Assembly: GCA_937141405.1 (NCBI GenBank)
Contig: CAKZQQ010000008.1
Span: forward strand, 1-64,000
Length of the DNA: 64,000 nucleotides
From: an uncultured Campylobacterota bacterium
GTDB lineage: Bacteria > Campylobacterota > Campylobacteria > Campylobacterales > Sulfurovaceae
Reading direction: 5' to 3'
Below are positions 45,445-52,910 of this stretch, piece by piece. The position numbers and the translations under genes are program-made. The notes below the pieces were generated by a model, which ran no database searches, had not been told where the DNA came from, and worked only from the letters and a program-made list of their open reading frames with translations. How positions within the stretch are numbered: the first letter of the stretch is position 1; the number at the start of each line of letters is the position of its first letter.

Positions 45445-45739
45445 ATAGAGCTCCTAGCAAGATGGTGTTGAAATTAAAGTTTTTTAGTGAATTAAATGTT
45501 TATTATAACAATATTTTTTGATTATTGTTATTTTCATTCGTTTCTACGCAAAGGACGTCTCTTGTCTATACATTAATCCATTCCCACCAAGACAATCGAG
45601 AACAAGAGAAGTTCCTTTTTTAGGTTATTATCACCACCACCTTTATTCTTGATTTATTGTAAATTATGCTTTAGATTAGCAACTGACCCCTCTATATTTA
45701 TCTCCATTATTTGAGTACATACATAGATGATTTAAAAAA
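45445..45739. other. intergenic leader with a long stem-loop at 45550-45618
   Basis: Arms 45550-45565 and 45602-45618 pair as AAAGGA/TCCTTT and TCTCTTGT/ACAAGAGA with a small internal loop and a 36-base hairpin loop; Ts continue after the right arm on the plus strand to 45621. Inside it TTGTCT (45563-45568) can instead pair with AGACAA (45590-45595), so two mutually exclusive folds exist. It lies about 105 bases before the DUF2339 start. No gene is seen here. Confidence 0.5.
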
Positions 45740-45895
45740 TCATAAACTGTTTTTTCCAAACCAATTAACCCTTGATGCATCTGCGCTATTTTCAAGATAA
45801 AGTTTTATTTTTTTCTTTGCCATAATAAATTTGCCCGTAAAAAATCCACTAAAAAATAAAGCTACTCCAACAAATACAAAAAATCCTATTCTCAC
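45740..45895 (-). CDS. 51-residue single-TM small protein
   Basis: GTG start at 45895 overlaps the TGA of the upstream membrane-protein gene by 4 bases (GTGA), suggesting translational coupling. Residues 3-20 (IGFFVFVGVALFFSGFFT) form one membrane helix, followed by the basic FIMAKKKIKLYLE and a polar tail. An overlapping plus-one frame continues as MHQGLIGLEKTVYDFLNHLC to a TAA further on, so a natural frameshift or a longer ancestral protein is possible. No family recognised. Confidence 0.45.
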   Translation of the reverse strand: MRIGFFVFVGVALFFSGFFTGKFIMAKKKIKLYLENSADASRVNWFGKNSL

Positions 45896-46299
45896 ATTAC
45901 ACTAGTGCTTTTAAAATATATTTTCTTTGCGAAAACAAACATAAAAAAATAAATGAGGGTAAAATAAATGAGGGTAAAAAGTACTGCATACATATTTGAT
46001 ACAAAAAATGATACAAATGATAATAAACCGATATAAAAAATAGTCGGATATAGATAATTATCGTTATTTTTGTATTTTAAGTAAAGATATAAAGGTAATG
46101 CCAAGATCAAATTAAGAACAAAAAACAATAAAGATGCTATGAGGCTTGCAACTAGCTTTTCTGAGCCCATCATCTTTAAAAGATCAATATCTTGCATGTA
46201 AAATTCATAGTTCAGATTATTGAAATTTACCATTTGTAAAATCTGCACCAAAACTGCCAATACTATAAAATAAACTAAAATGGTTTTCATTTTAAGCAT
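45892..46299 (-). CDS. four-TM membrane protein of unknown function
   Basis: 135 residues with hydrophobic segments near 7-24, 43-73, 84-104 and 107-128 and almost no polar domains. No family recognised. AAAGGAT precedes the ATG. A Fur-like box lies 27-45 bases upstream. It overlaps the 51-residue small membrane protein by 4 bases, so both probably act together in the inner membrane. Confidence 0.65.
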   Translation of the reverse strand: MLKMKTILVYFIVLAVLVQILQMVNFNNLNYEFYMQDIDLLKMMGSEKLVASLIASLLFFVLNLILALPLYLYLKYKNNDNYLYPTIFYIGLLSFVSFFVSNMYAVLFTLIYFTLIYFFMFVFAKKIYFKSTSVM

Positions 46300-46325
46300 A
46301 AAAATCCTTTATTTATTATAATTTT

Positions 46326-46344
46326 AATAACGATTATCAAAATT
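46326..46344 (-). promoter_or_regulatory. Fur-like box
   Basis: On the minus strand AATTTTGATAATCGTTATT matches the 19-base Fur consensus at 14 positions, with the half-site TGATAAT intact. It precedes the small membrane-protein pair, which could therefore be iron-regulated. AT-rich background raises the chance-match risk. Confidence 0.35.
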
Positions 46345-46461
46345 ATAATGTAACCAAGCTGAGGAATTTCTTAACTATAGTGATTTTCTTTTCTTAGCAC
46401 CTTTTTGGGTTATCGTTATTTGTTTATTTTGGGGTGTGGGCAACAGTAAAATATAACGCTT

Positions 46462-46490
46462 CCCTAAAATCCCTATAATTCCCTATTTTA
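46462..46490. repeat. three phased CCCTA repeats next to tmRNA
   Basis: CCCTAAAAT, CCCTATAATT and CCCTATTTTA follow each other with a 9-10 base period, i.e. once per helical turn. They lie 54-82 bases beyond the tmRNA 3' end, where integrative elements often insert. No integrase is present, so this may be a remnant arm-type site, or another protein-binding array. Confidence 0.4.
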
Positions 46491-46543
46491 CGGTGTTTAA
46501 TGAGATTGTATGAGAGGAAATGATTGTGTTTGAAAGTGGTTAT

Positions 46544-46909
46544 TGGTGGAGGTGTGGGGGATCGAACCCCAGTCCTAAAATAGCCTAGAAATTGACTCTA
46601 CATGCTTAGTTGGTGTCGTTTATTCTCATCTTGCTTCACACAACACCCGGAGCTACACAAGACCAGCCTTAGATTTCTCTCAAAAGTCAGGCGCGCTTTC
46701 AAGATAAGTCATCAGATATGATACCTCAAGATCTCTCTAAGATGACACTCGAGAGAGAGGCAGTCCAAAGTTTGTTAAACTTACGCTACTGCGTAAGCTG
46801 GACGATAATCTGTATTGTTTGCGTTTATTCGCGTTGGGCCGCGTAACGGAATTGCCCAGTCCGACATGCACAAGATCCGAACTACTCCAGTCGATACCAA
46901 GTCACCCCC
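46544..46909 (-). ncRNA. ssrA: transfer-messenger RNA (tmRNA)
   Basis: 366 bases, one-piece. 5' GGGGGTG pairs with CACCTCC before the encoded ACCA end, and the T-arm GGTTCGATCC is intact. The reading frame at 46781-46822 encodes ANNTDYRPAYAVA then TAA, a tag with the usual 'YA-small-A' degron. It rescues stalled ribosomes; the tagged proteins go to Clp proteases. Downstream DNA shows no clear terminator. Confidence 0.95.
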
Positions 46910-46942
46910 ATTGGGAGTTTTCTTTATCGTCTAGAAAACCAG

Positions 46943-47209
46943 TACCAACCCGATACATAATCTGAATTTTTGATGAAGTGGTTTCGTTCATAGGAAAGGA
47001 GGTTTTTGTAGGACTAGCCAAAGCTAATTCAAAAAAACCTAACGCACTTCTATGGGCGAAAACACCGCGCCCTTCGGGGAGAGCGATAAGAGGCAAACTG
47101 CAAGCAGATAAATCTTCAAGTTAACTATAAGTTAGCCCTTCAGATTTCTTTACTCACATTTTATCTCATCTTGCTCTCTCAAAAGCTCAGATTATGTATC
47201 GGGCTGGTA
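46943..47209. repeat. structured repeat element, copy A (possible structured RNA)
   Basis: Arms 46943-46965 and 47187-47209 are inverted repeats matching at 22 of 23 positions and enclose 221 bases. Inside, AGGTTTTT (47000-47007) pairs with AAAAACCT (47033-47040), and within it TAGC pairs with GCTA. The 3' part (47131-47176) matches copy B (61263-61309) at about 70%. The terminal arms of the two copies differ in sequence, which favours RNA pairing over transposon ends. A 64-codon minus-strand frame (46902-47096) crosses it; I do not think it is a gene. It fills most of the 340 bases between tmRNA and alr. Confidence 0.6.
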
Positions 47210-47251
47210 ATAGGGCGATTGTATCCATTTTTTATAGCAAAGTCAATATCT

Positions 47252-48259
47252 CTAATCAACAATTTTACGAGGTATATCAGCGTGCAAAGCACAAGTAATT
47301 TCATAGGTAATCGTCTGAAAATGCCGTGCCGCACTCATCGCACCTTCCATCACACACACCTCCTCTTTATCACCCTCTAAAGAGATAAAGTCCATCGACA
47401 CTCTGCCCAGTATCGCTCCGCTATCAGCTGTTATAAATGGATTCAGCGCATTGCCTCTCCTCCAACCGTCTCCATAACCGACATCGTAGGTCGAAACAAG
47501 CATATCTTTAGGCGCAACAAACTCACCGCCATACCCTACTCTCTGCCCTTTTTCAAGCGCTCTTGTGGCTACTCTTTTTGCATAGAGATTAAGCACCGGC
47601 TTAAGAGCAAAATCATCAAACGAGTCATCCATATGATTGTATCCATACGCGCCGATACCAAGTCTAACAAGATCAAACTCAAACGCACTGCATCGTATAG
47701 CGCCTGCACTATTGTCTATGTGAAATCGCACATTTTTAAAGCCGGCTTCAAGGGTCTTTGCTTTTGCTGCTCTAAAGTTTTGCAATTGATAAAAATATTC
47801 GCTTCCAAGTTCATCGGCAGAAGCATAATGACTCATAATGCCGCTTAGATTGATCTCTTTTTGTTTGATAATCTCTAGTGCTTCATCAAGCTCACCCATA
47901 GTAATGCCATTACGATGCATACCTGTATCAATCTTGAGCTCTATCTTCACATCTTGAGGGAGTGCTTTGAGCTGCTCCAGGGAGTTGATAGCATAAGAGT
48001 ATTTTGGATTTGGCTCTACTTCGCCCCCTAAGATGATGATATCTTCAAAAAGTGTATCGATAAGCTTTGCTTCGCTTACTTTCCTCACAACGGCTCTTTT
48101 AAGACCAAACTCACTTGATAGTTTTGCCATCTCTAAAATCCCATGCCCATAAGCATTGTCTTTAAGAACGATTGCAATCTTATCTTTTGAGCCGGTTTTT
48201 AGTGCAAATTGGCTAAGATTGTGATAATAATTTGAACGATTGAGTGTTATAGTTGCCAT
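47252..48259 (-). CDS. alr: alanine racemase
   Basis: 335 residues from ATG 48259; a TTG two codons earlier is possible. The PLP lysine is in IVLKDNAYGHG (near residue 35), IDTGMHRNG and GYGDGWRRGN follow, with the C-terminal catalytic Tyr in VGYGGEF. It supplies D-alanine for peptidoglycan. TGTATAAT ends only five bases before the ATG, so the transcript may be leaderless. Protein is slightly shorter than the usual 355-370. Confidence 0.93.
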   Translation of the reverse strand: MATITLNRSNYYHNLSQFALKTGSKDKIAIVLKDNAYGHGILEMAKLSSEFGLKRAVVRKVSEAKLIDTLFEDIIILGGEVEPNPKYSYAINSLEQLKALPQDVKIELKIDTGMHRNGITMGELDEALEIIKQKEINLSGIMSHYASADELGSEYFYQLQNFRAAKAKTLEAGFKNVRFHIDNSAGAIRCSAFEFDLVRLGIGAYGYNHMDDSFDDFALKPVLNLYAKRVATRALEKGQRVGYGGEFVAPKDMLVSTYDVGYGDGWRRGNALNPFITADSGAILGRVSMDFISLEGDKEEVCVMEGAMSAARHFQTITYEITCALHADIPRKIVD

Positions 48260-48298
48260 ACGCAATTATACACTTTTGAGTTAATAAAAAGGTATGCA

Positions 48299-48436
48299 GT
48301 GAGTTTGTTTGAGATTGGCACGACATTGGGTATGATAGCAACACTTTTTATCACTTTTTTGATCGCAAAAGAGATACTAAAAAGTATACAAGAGAGTAAA
48401 GAGGGTAAGCAAAGCAAGAGGTGTGACCTTGACTAA
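48299..48436 (+). CDS. 45-residue single-TM small protein
   Basis: GTG start at 48299 behind AAAAAGG, TAA at 434-436. Sequence begins MSLFEIGTTLGMIATLFITF; one membrane helix (about 8-23), then a basic tail (KEILKSIQESKEGKQSKR). It ends 9 bases before aguA, whose ribosome binding site (AAGGA) overlaps its stop, which suggests one transcript. Short, so coding status is uncertain. Confidence 0.45.
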   Translation: MSLFEIGTTLGMIATLFITFLIAKEILKSIQESKEGKQSKRCDLD

Positions 48437-48445
48437 GGATAATCT

Positions 48446-49441
48446 ATGAAAAGATTTGCAGCAGAGTGGGAAGCCCAAAGAGCCGTGCTTCTCTCCTTTC
48501 CACATAAAGATAGCGACTGGAGCGATGATCTAAATTCTGCGCTAAGTGTTTTTGTGCGATTGGCTCAAGCTATTGCCTATAAAGAGCTTGTTTATATCGT
48601 TTGCGATGATAAAGAGGCTATCAGGGAACTCTTTTGTTCAACTGATAATATGATTTTTATAGAAGTGCCTACCAACGATACATGGTGCAGAGATTATGGT
48701 CCGCTTAGCATCTATGATGAGGGCTCGCTTCGTTTACTTGATTTTATATTTGATGGATGGGGTGGCAAATTTGAAGCCTTTCTTGACAATGGTGTAAATA
48801 GTGCACTTGCCGATCTTAGCATCTGGGGGAAAACTCCACTGCAAAAGATAGATATGGTTCTTGAGGGTGGCTCTTTGGAGAGTGATGGCAAAGGGACGAT
48901 ACTCACAACAACTGCTTGTTTATGTAATGCAAACCGTAATGGTGGATTGACAAAAGAAGAAGTCGAAACAAGACTTCGACAACACCTAGGAGCAAACAGA
49001 TTTTTATGGCTTGATCACGGCTATCTCGCAGGAGATGATACCGATAGTCATGTCGATACACTTGCAAGATTTGTCAATGAAGATACCATCACCTATGTCA
49101 AATGTGATGACAAGGATGATGAGCATTATGATGCGCTCCTTGCTATGGAGTCGCAACTTAAAGAGTTTGTAACGATTGACAATAAGCCTTACAACCTTAT
49201 TGCTCTACCATTTACAAAAGCGATCTACAAAGATGGAGTAAGGCTCGCAGCAACTTATGCTAACTTTCTCATCACCAACCATGCACTCATCTACCCGACC
49301 TATGATGATCCAAATGACAAGAAAGCAGGAGAGATATTTGCCTCTATATTTCCGGATAGAGAGATCATCCCTATCAATGCCTTGAGGCTCATAGAGCAAG
49401 GGGGGAGCCTGCACTGCTCAAGTATGCAGATTGGTGCGTAA
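48446..49441 (+). CDS. aguA: agmatine deiminase
   Basis: 331 residues of the peptidyl-arginine-deiminase-like family. Catalytic Cys lies in the C-terminal GGSLHCSSMQ, with NDTWCRDYGP and the LEGGSLESDGKGT segment contributing Asp/Glu, and HVDTLARF the His. It converts agmatine to N-carbamoylputrescine. Its normal partner aguB is 1.3 kb away at 50758-51630, the two being separated by a retron on the other strand. Confidence 0.94.
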   Translation: MKRFAAEWEAQRAVLLSFPHKDSDWSDDLNSALSVFVRLAQAIAYKELVYIVCDDKEAIRELFCSTDNMIFIEVPTNDTWCRDYGPLSIYDEGSLRLLDFIFDGWGGKFEAFLDNGVNSALADLSIWGKTPLQKIDMVLEGGSLESDGKGTILTTTACLCNANRNGGLTKEEVETRLRQHLGANRFLWLDHGYLAGDDTDSHVDTLARFVNEDTITYVKCDDKDDEHYDALLAMESQLKEFVTIDNKPYNLIALPFTKAIYKDGVRLAATYANFLITNHALIYPTYDDPNDKKAGEIFASIFPDREIIPINALRLIEQGGSLHCSSMQIGA

Positions 49442-49442
49442 T

Positions 49443-50354
49443 CTACTTATTTGATTTGCAATTTTTATTATAAATTTTTGAATATTTTTCTAAGTAATAT
49501 TCCCTATTAACTTGTAAAGCATATTGAATTAACCCACAAAGTCTCTTTATATTTCTAGAATCACCTCTTCCCTCTAATATACTTAAAATTTTATCTTTAT
49601 GTTTATTTAATATCCTAAACCCATCTTTTGTAAGCTTTACGCCAGTTATGTTTGATTTTTTACCTATCTTTCCTCTGTATATTTTTCCTTGATGTATTTT
49701 ATATCCATACTTTTTAAGAATATTATATATCTTTGTATAAAACTTATAAGAAATAATTTTCTTTGAAGAAAAAGTCATATCATCAACATATAATGAAAAT
49801 TTAATTCCATTTTTTTTAGAAATATCATCTATCTCATCAAACATCTTTTTATTAATCAAAAAAGCAAATCTCTGGCTAAAAAGACTTCCTGTTATTAATG
49901 CTCTTTTATTTTCAGATTTTTCTTGTGGTGCAGTAATAGAATTTACAATGAACTCCGCAACATTACTAGAAAGCTTATAATCCAATATGAGTCTCTTTTT
50001 GATTTTTGATTTTGTTGTTGAAGGATAAAAACCTCTTATATCAACCAATAATACAAAACTTGCGTCCTGATGATATTGAGCATTTGTAATATTTGATCGC
50101 CCCCTTACGCTCGATTTTAAATAATCGGGTATATCAACGTTAAATATCTTAAAATATCTTTTATGTATTTTATTTACAATTAATGAGCATTTAAACAGCT
50201 CTCTGCCATCTTTAAAAAATTTATGAAAAAACTTGGATGGGTTGTTTGAAAAATCATTTGATAAACTTTTTATATTATTAGAAGAAATTAAAAGATAATT
50301 TGATAATTTTTTTAATGATTTGCAATTAAAAAGAGTGCAATCGAAGTTGTTCAT
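49443..50354 (-). CDS. retron-type reverse transcriptase
   Basis: 303 residues, the size of retron RTs. Retron-specific region X is seen as NAQYH (91-95, family NAxxH) and region Y as ITG (236-238, family VTG). Catalytic motif A is LLVDIRGFYPS (Asp105) and motif C is YVDD (189-192). The C-terminal thumb NIKRLCGLIQYALQVN fits. It would copy the msd part of the RNA encoded just upstream into multicopy DNA; retrons are anti-phage systems. Start codon lies inside a small upstream gene (29-base overlap). Visibly AT-richer than aguA and aguB, suggesting transfer. Confidence 0.88.
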   Translation of the reverse strand: MNNFDCTLFNCKSLKKLSNYLLISSNNIKSLSNDFSNNPSKFFHKFFKDGRELFKCSLIVNKIHKRYFKIFNVDIPDYLKSSVRGRSNITNAQYHQDASFVLLVDIRGFYPSTTKSKIKKRLILDYKLSSNVAEFIVNSITAPQEKSENKRALITGSLFSQRFAFLINKKMFDEIDDISKKNGIKFSLYVDDMTFSSKKIISYKFYTKIYNILKKYGYKIHQGKIYRGKIGKKSNITGVKLTKDGFRILNKHKDKILSILEGRGDSRNIKRLCGLIQYALQVNREYYLEKYSKIYNKNCKSNK

Positions 50355-50469
50355 TATTAGACCTAAAATACGAGAGAATTGCTACTAAGATTTTTGTGAT
50401 TAACAATAATATGTTACCGTTACATTCACAATCAAATTTGAAATTTTTAAATTTAAAATTTATCTTCAT
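50326..50469 (-). CDS. 47-residue single-TM protein of the retron operon
   Basis: ATG at 50469 is preceded by a perfect Shine-Dalgarno (AAAGGAGGTGA, 5 bases before the ATG), far better than any site for the RT itself. Basic N-terminus MKINFKFKNFKFDCEC, then a membrane helix (about 20-35, ILLLITKILVAILSYF). The stop lies 29 bases inside the RT gene in another frame, so RT translation is probably coupled to it. It is the only candidate accessory or effector protein of this retron. A mere leader peptide is the alternative. Confidence 0.6.
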   Translation of the reverse strand: MKINFKFKNFKFDCECNGNILLLITKILVAILSYFRSNNEQLRLHSF

Positions 50470-50508
50470 TTTGTCACCTCCTTTATAAAATCTACCAAGA
50501 AAAATTTC

Positions 50509-50701
50509 TTAGTAGTGTGTCGCACTTTTATAAAATCATTTTGACAAAAAATAACAATTCTCGTAAGTGTCGCTAAATTAGTAACACTATTATTACAAGA
50601 TATATATAATACTTTTATCTTGCAAAAAAGTTGAATGATAATCATTCCGACTTTACAGTTAGTAAAGTACTGGAGCAGAACTCCGCTATTTGTACGACTA
50701 A
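50509..50701 (-). ncRNA. predicted retron msr-msd RNA
   Basis: Read on the minus strand from about 50701: a1 TTAGTCGTAC pairs with GTGCG and ACTAA of the a2 end (50509-50525) with a bulge; then AAATAGCGGAG, where the G of TAGC (50686) has the context of the branching guanosine of known retrons. Three msr hairpins follow: GGAG/CTCC (50672-50684), ACTTTAC/GTAAAGT (50650-50668) and GAATGAT/ATCATTC (50633-50647). The AT-rich msd part has CAAGATA/TATCTTG and AGTGT/ACACT stems. TATAAT at 50706-50711 is the likely -10 box. Boundaries are approximate. Confidence 0.55.
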
Positions 50702-50757
50702 TGATATTATATCATAAATTCTATGCTAAAATATTCTAAAAAGACTAAAGGCATCAA

Positions 50758-51630
50758 ATGAAAGTTGCACTCATCCAACAAAAGTATTATGGTTCAAAAA
50801 AAGAAACTATAAAAGTAACTTTAGAAAATATAAAAGAAGCCGCGAAAAATGGTGCAAAACTTGTCGTGCTTCAAGAGCTTCATCAAGGTGAATATTTTTG
50901 CCAGAGTGAAGATACTGCTTTTTTTGAATATGCCGCAAACTTTGATGAAGATGTGCGATATTGGAGTAAAGTTGCAAAAGAGACAAATGTCGTTCTTGTC
51001 ACATCGCTTTTTGAGCGTCGCGCTCCGGGACTCTATCACAATACTGCAGTTGTATTTGAGCGTGATGGAAACATCGCAGGCAAATATAGAAAGATGCATA
51101 TCCCTGATGATCCTGGATTTTATGAGAAGTTCTATTTTACACCGGGTGATCTCGGCTTTGAGCCTATCCAAACAAGTGTTGGGAAATTGGGTGTACTTAT
51201 CTGCTGGGATCAATGGTACCCTGAAGCAGCAAGAATCATGACACTCAAGGGTGCAGAACTTCTTATCTATCCAACGGCTATCGGCTGGTTTGATGCTGAT
51301 GCTGATGCTGAAAAACAGAGACAACTTGATGCGTGGATAACAGTGCAACGCGCTCATGCTATTGCAAACGGAGTACCTGTGCTGAGCTGCAATCGGGTAG
51401 GATTTGAGAAAGATCCAAGCGGGACGATGGAGGGGATACGTTTTTGGGGCAATAGTTTTGTCACGGGTCCCCAAGGAGAGATGCTCACTCATGCCTCACA
51501 CCAAGATGAAACGATACTCTATGCTGATATCAACTTAGAGCAGACAAAAGCAGTGCGCAATATCTGGCCTTTCTTACGCGATAGACGAATCGATGCTTAC
51601 AAAGAGATTATTGAGCGATTTTGTGATTAA
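50758..51630 (+). CDS. aguB: N-carbamoylputrescine amidase
   Basis: 290-residue nitrilase-superfamily enzyme. The Glu-Lys-Cys triad is visible: Glu in LQELHQGEYF, Lys in KYRKMHIPDDP and Cys in VLICWDQWYPE. It hydrolyses N-carbamoylputrescine to putrescine, completing the agmatine pathway started by AguA. AAAGG precedes the ATG. Length is normal. Confidence 0.94.
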   Translation: MKVALIQQKYYGSKKETIKVTLENIKEAAKNGAKLVVLQELHQGEYFCQSEDTAFFEYAANFDEDVRYWSKVAKETNVVLVTSLFERRAPGLYHNTAVVFERDGNIAGKYRKMHIPDDPGFYEKFYFTPGDLGFEPIQTSVGKLGVLICWDQWYPEAARIMTLKGAELLIYPTAIGWFDADADAEKQRQLDAWITVQRAHAIANGVPVLSCNRVGFEKDPSGTMEGIRFWGNSFVTGPQGEMLTHASHQDETILYADINLEQTKAVRNIWPFLRDRRIDAYKEIIERFCD

Positions 51631-51680
51631 AAATAAACTTTTATAAAATTTGAGTAGAATCACAAAAATAAAAAATCCTA
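51627..51680 (+). repeat. promoter-region repeat, copy 1 (before the MFS gene)
   Basis: About 50 bases here and at 52911-52965 share the order TGATTAAAAATAAA, TTTTATA, AGTAGAAT (or AGTAAAAT) and CACAAAAATAA (or TACAAAAATAA). TAGAAT/TAAAAT are probable -10 boxes. The copies precede the MFS and the globin gene. Confidence 0.55.
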
Positions 51681-51689
51681 TTAAAGGAA

Positions 51690-52904
51690 ATGATGGACAA
51701 GCACTTGTTCAGCAAGCGGGGTAAAGAGATGTCTAAAAAATACAATAAAACTAGTGTGGCTACAATATCTTTAGCCCATTTAGCACACGATACTTACTCA
51801 GCTTTTTTAGCTCCTATTTTGCCGCTATTAATTGAAAAACTTGATATCACTTTATATATGGCAGCATTTTTAGATATAGCCAGAAAAGTTCCATCTCTTC
51901 TCAATCCATTTTTTGGACTTTTAGCAGAACGTACAGATGCTAGATATTTTGTTATCTTATCTCCGGCATTAACAGCTTTTGCCATGAGCTTGCTCGGTGT
52001 AGCAAATTCATATGCAATGCTTATAATTTTATTAATAATCTCAGGTATTAGTTCAACTCTATTTCATATTCCATCACCCGGAATTATTAAAGCCTCATCG
52101 GGAAATAAAATTGGAATGGGGATGAGTTTCTACATGGTCGGCGGGGAGTTAGCTAGAACATTAGGACCCCTACTTATCATGGCCGGGGTATCTCTTTGGG
52201 GTTTAGAGGGTACATGGCGTCTTATGCCATTTGGCTTTCTTGCATCACTAATACTTTATTATAAACTTAAAGATTTCAAATTAGAGCAGAGGTTTACTAA
52301 AAAACCTGAAAAAGGCGATGCATTAGCTGAAGCTAAACTTTTCTTACCACTATTTGGCATAATGAGTGGATATATGTTTTTTCAATCAGCTATGAAGATG
52401 GCTACAACTCTCTACTTGGCAGTATATTTAACAGAGCATGGTTTTTCTCTTTGGTATGCAAGTATTTCATTATCAGTTTTACAATTTTTTGGAGTAATAG
52501 GTACTTTTTTATCTGGCTCTATTTCAGATAAAATCGGCAGACAAAATATGCTTGTATTGACTAGTATAGGCTCAGCAATTAGTATGGGTCTGTTTCTCTT
52601 TTCTGACAATATATACACACTGTTTCCTATCTTAGCGTTACTTGGTATATTTATGTTTTCCGGTGGACCTATACTTTTAGCTGTTATTCATGAGATAGAT
52701 ACAAAAATGCCAATTTTTATGAATAGTTTATATATGAGCATAAACTTTAGTATTAGCTCTATCGTTGTTCTGCTGATGGGTTATTTTGGCGACGTGATAG
52801 GCTTAGACAAAACATATATGACAGCAACAATTTTAGCTTTTTTTGCTATTCCATTTGCACTATTGTTAAACCTAATGATAAAACCTAAAATTATACAGCG
52901 TTAA
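51690..52904 (+). CDS. MFS transporter, fosmidomycin-resistance (Fsr)-like
   Basis: 404 residues, twelve membrane segments. N-terminal SLAHLAHDTYSAFLAPILP and LARKVPSLLNPFFGLLAERT-type loop (here DIARKVPSLLNPFFGLLAERT region) match Fsr-like drug exporters. The start may be ATG 51690 or, more in line with the family, ATG 51729 (MSKKYNKTSVATISLAH), 13 codons later. It stands between aguB and the globin gene and has a promoter-like repeat in front. Substrate unknown; polyamine or drug export are guesses. Confidence 0.82.
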   Translation: MMDKHLFSKRGKEMSKKYNKTSVATISLAHLAHDTYSAFLAPILPLLIEKLDITLYMAAFLDIARKVPSLLNPFFGLLAERTDARYFVILSPALTAFAMSLLGVANSYAMLIILLIISGISSTLFHIPSPGIIKASSGNKIGMGMSFYMVGGELARTLGPLLIMAGVSLWGLEGTWRLMPFGFLASLILYYKLKDFKLEQRFTKKPEKGDALAEAKLFLPLFGIMSGYMFFQSAMKMATTLYLAVYLTEHGFSLWYASISLSVLQFFGVIGTFLSGSISDKIGRQNMLVLTSIGSAISMGLFLFSDNIYTLFPILALLGIFMFSGGPILLAVIHEIDTKMPIFMNSLYMSINFSISSIVVLLMGYFGDVIGLDKTYMTATILAFFAIPFALLLNLMIKPKIIQR

Positions 52905-52910
52905 AATATT

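Noticed and set aside
46429-46450. Partial copy of the tmRNA 3' end (GGGGTGTGGG) as an attachment-site duplicate
   Set aside because: Only about ten bases match and they are G/T-rich; no integrase or island is present.
46902-47096. 64-codon minus-strand frame ending just inside tmRNA
   Set aside because: It runs through the inverted arms and stems of the repeat element and ends inside the tmRNA 5' end; copy B shows no matching frame that I can see, so it is better explained as a shadow of a structured element.
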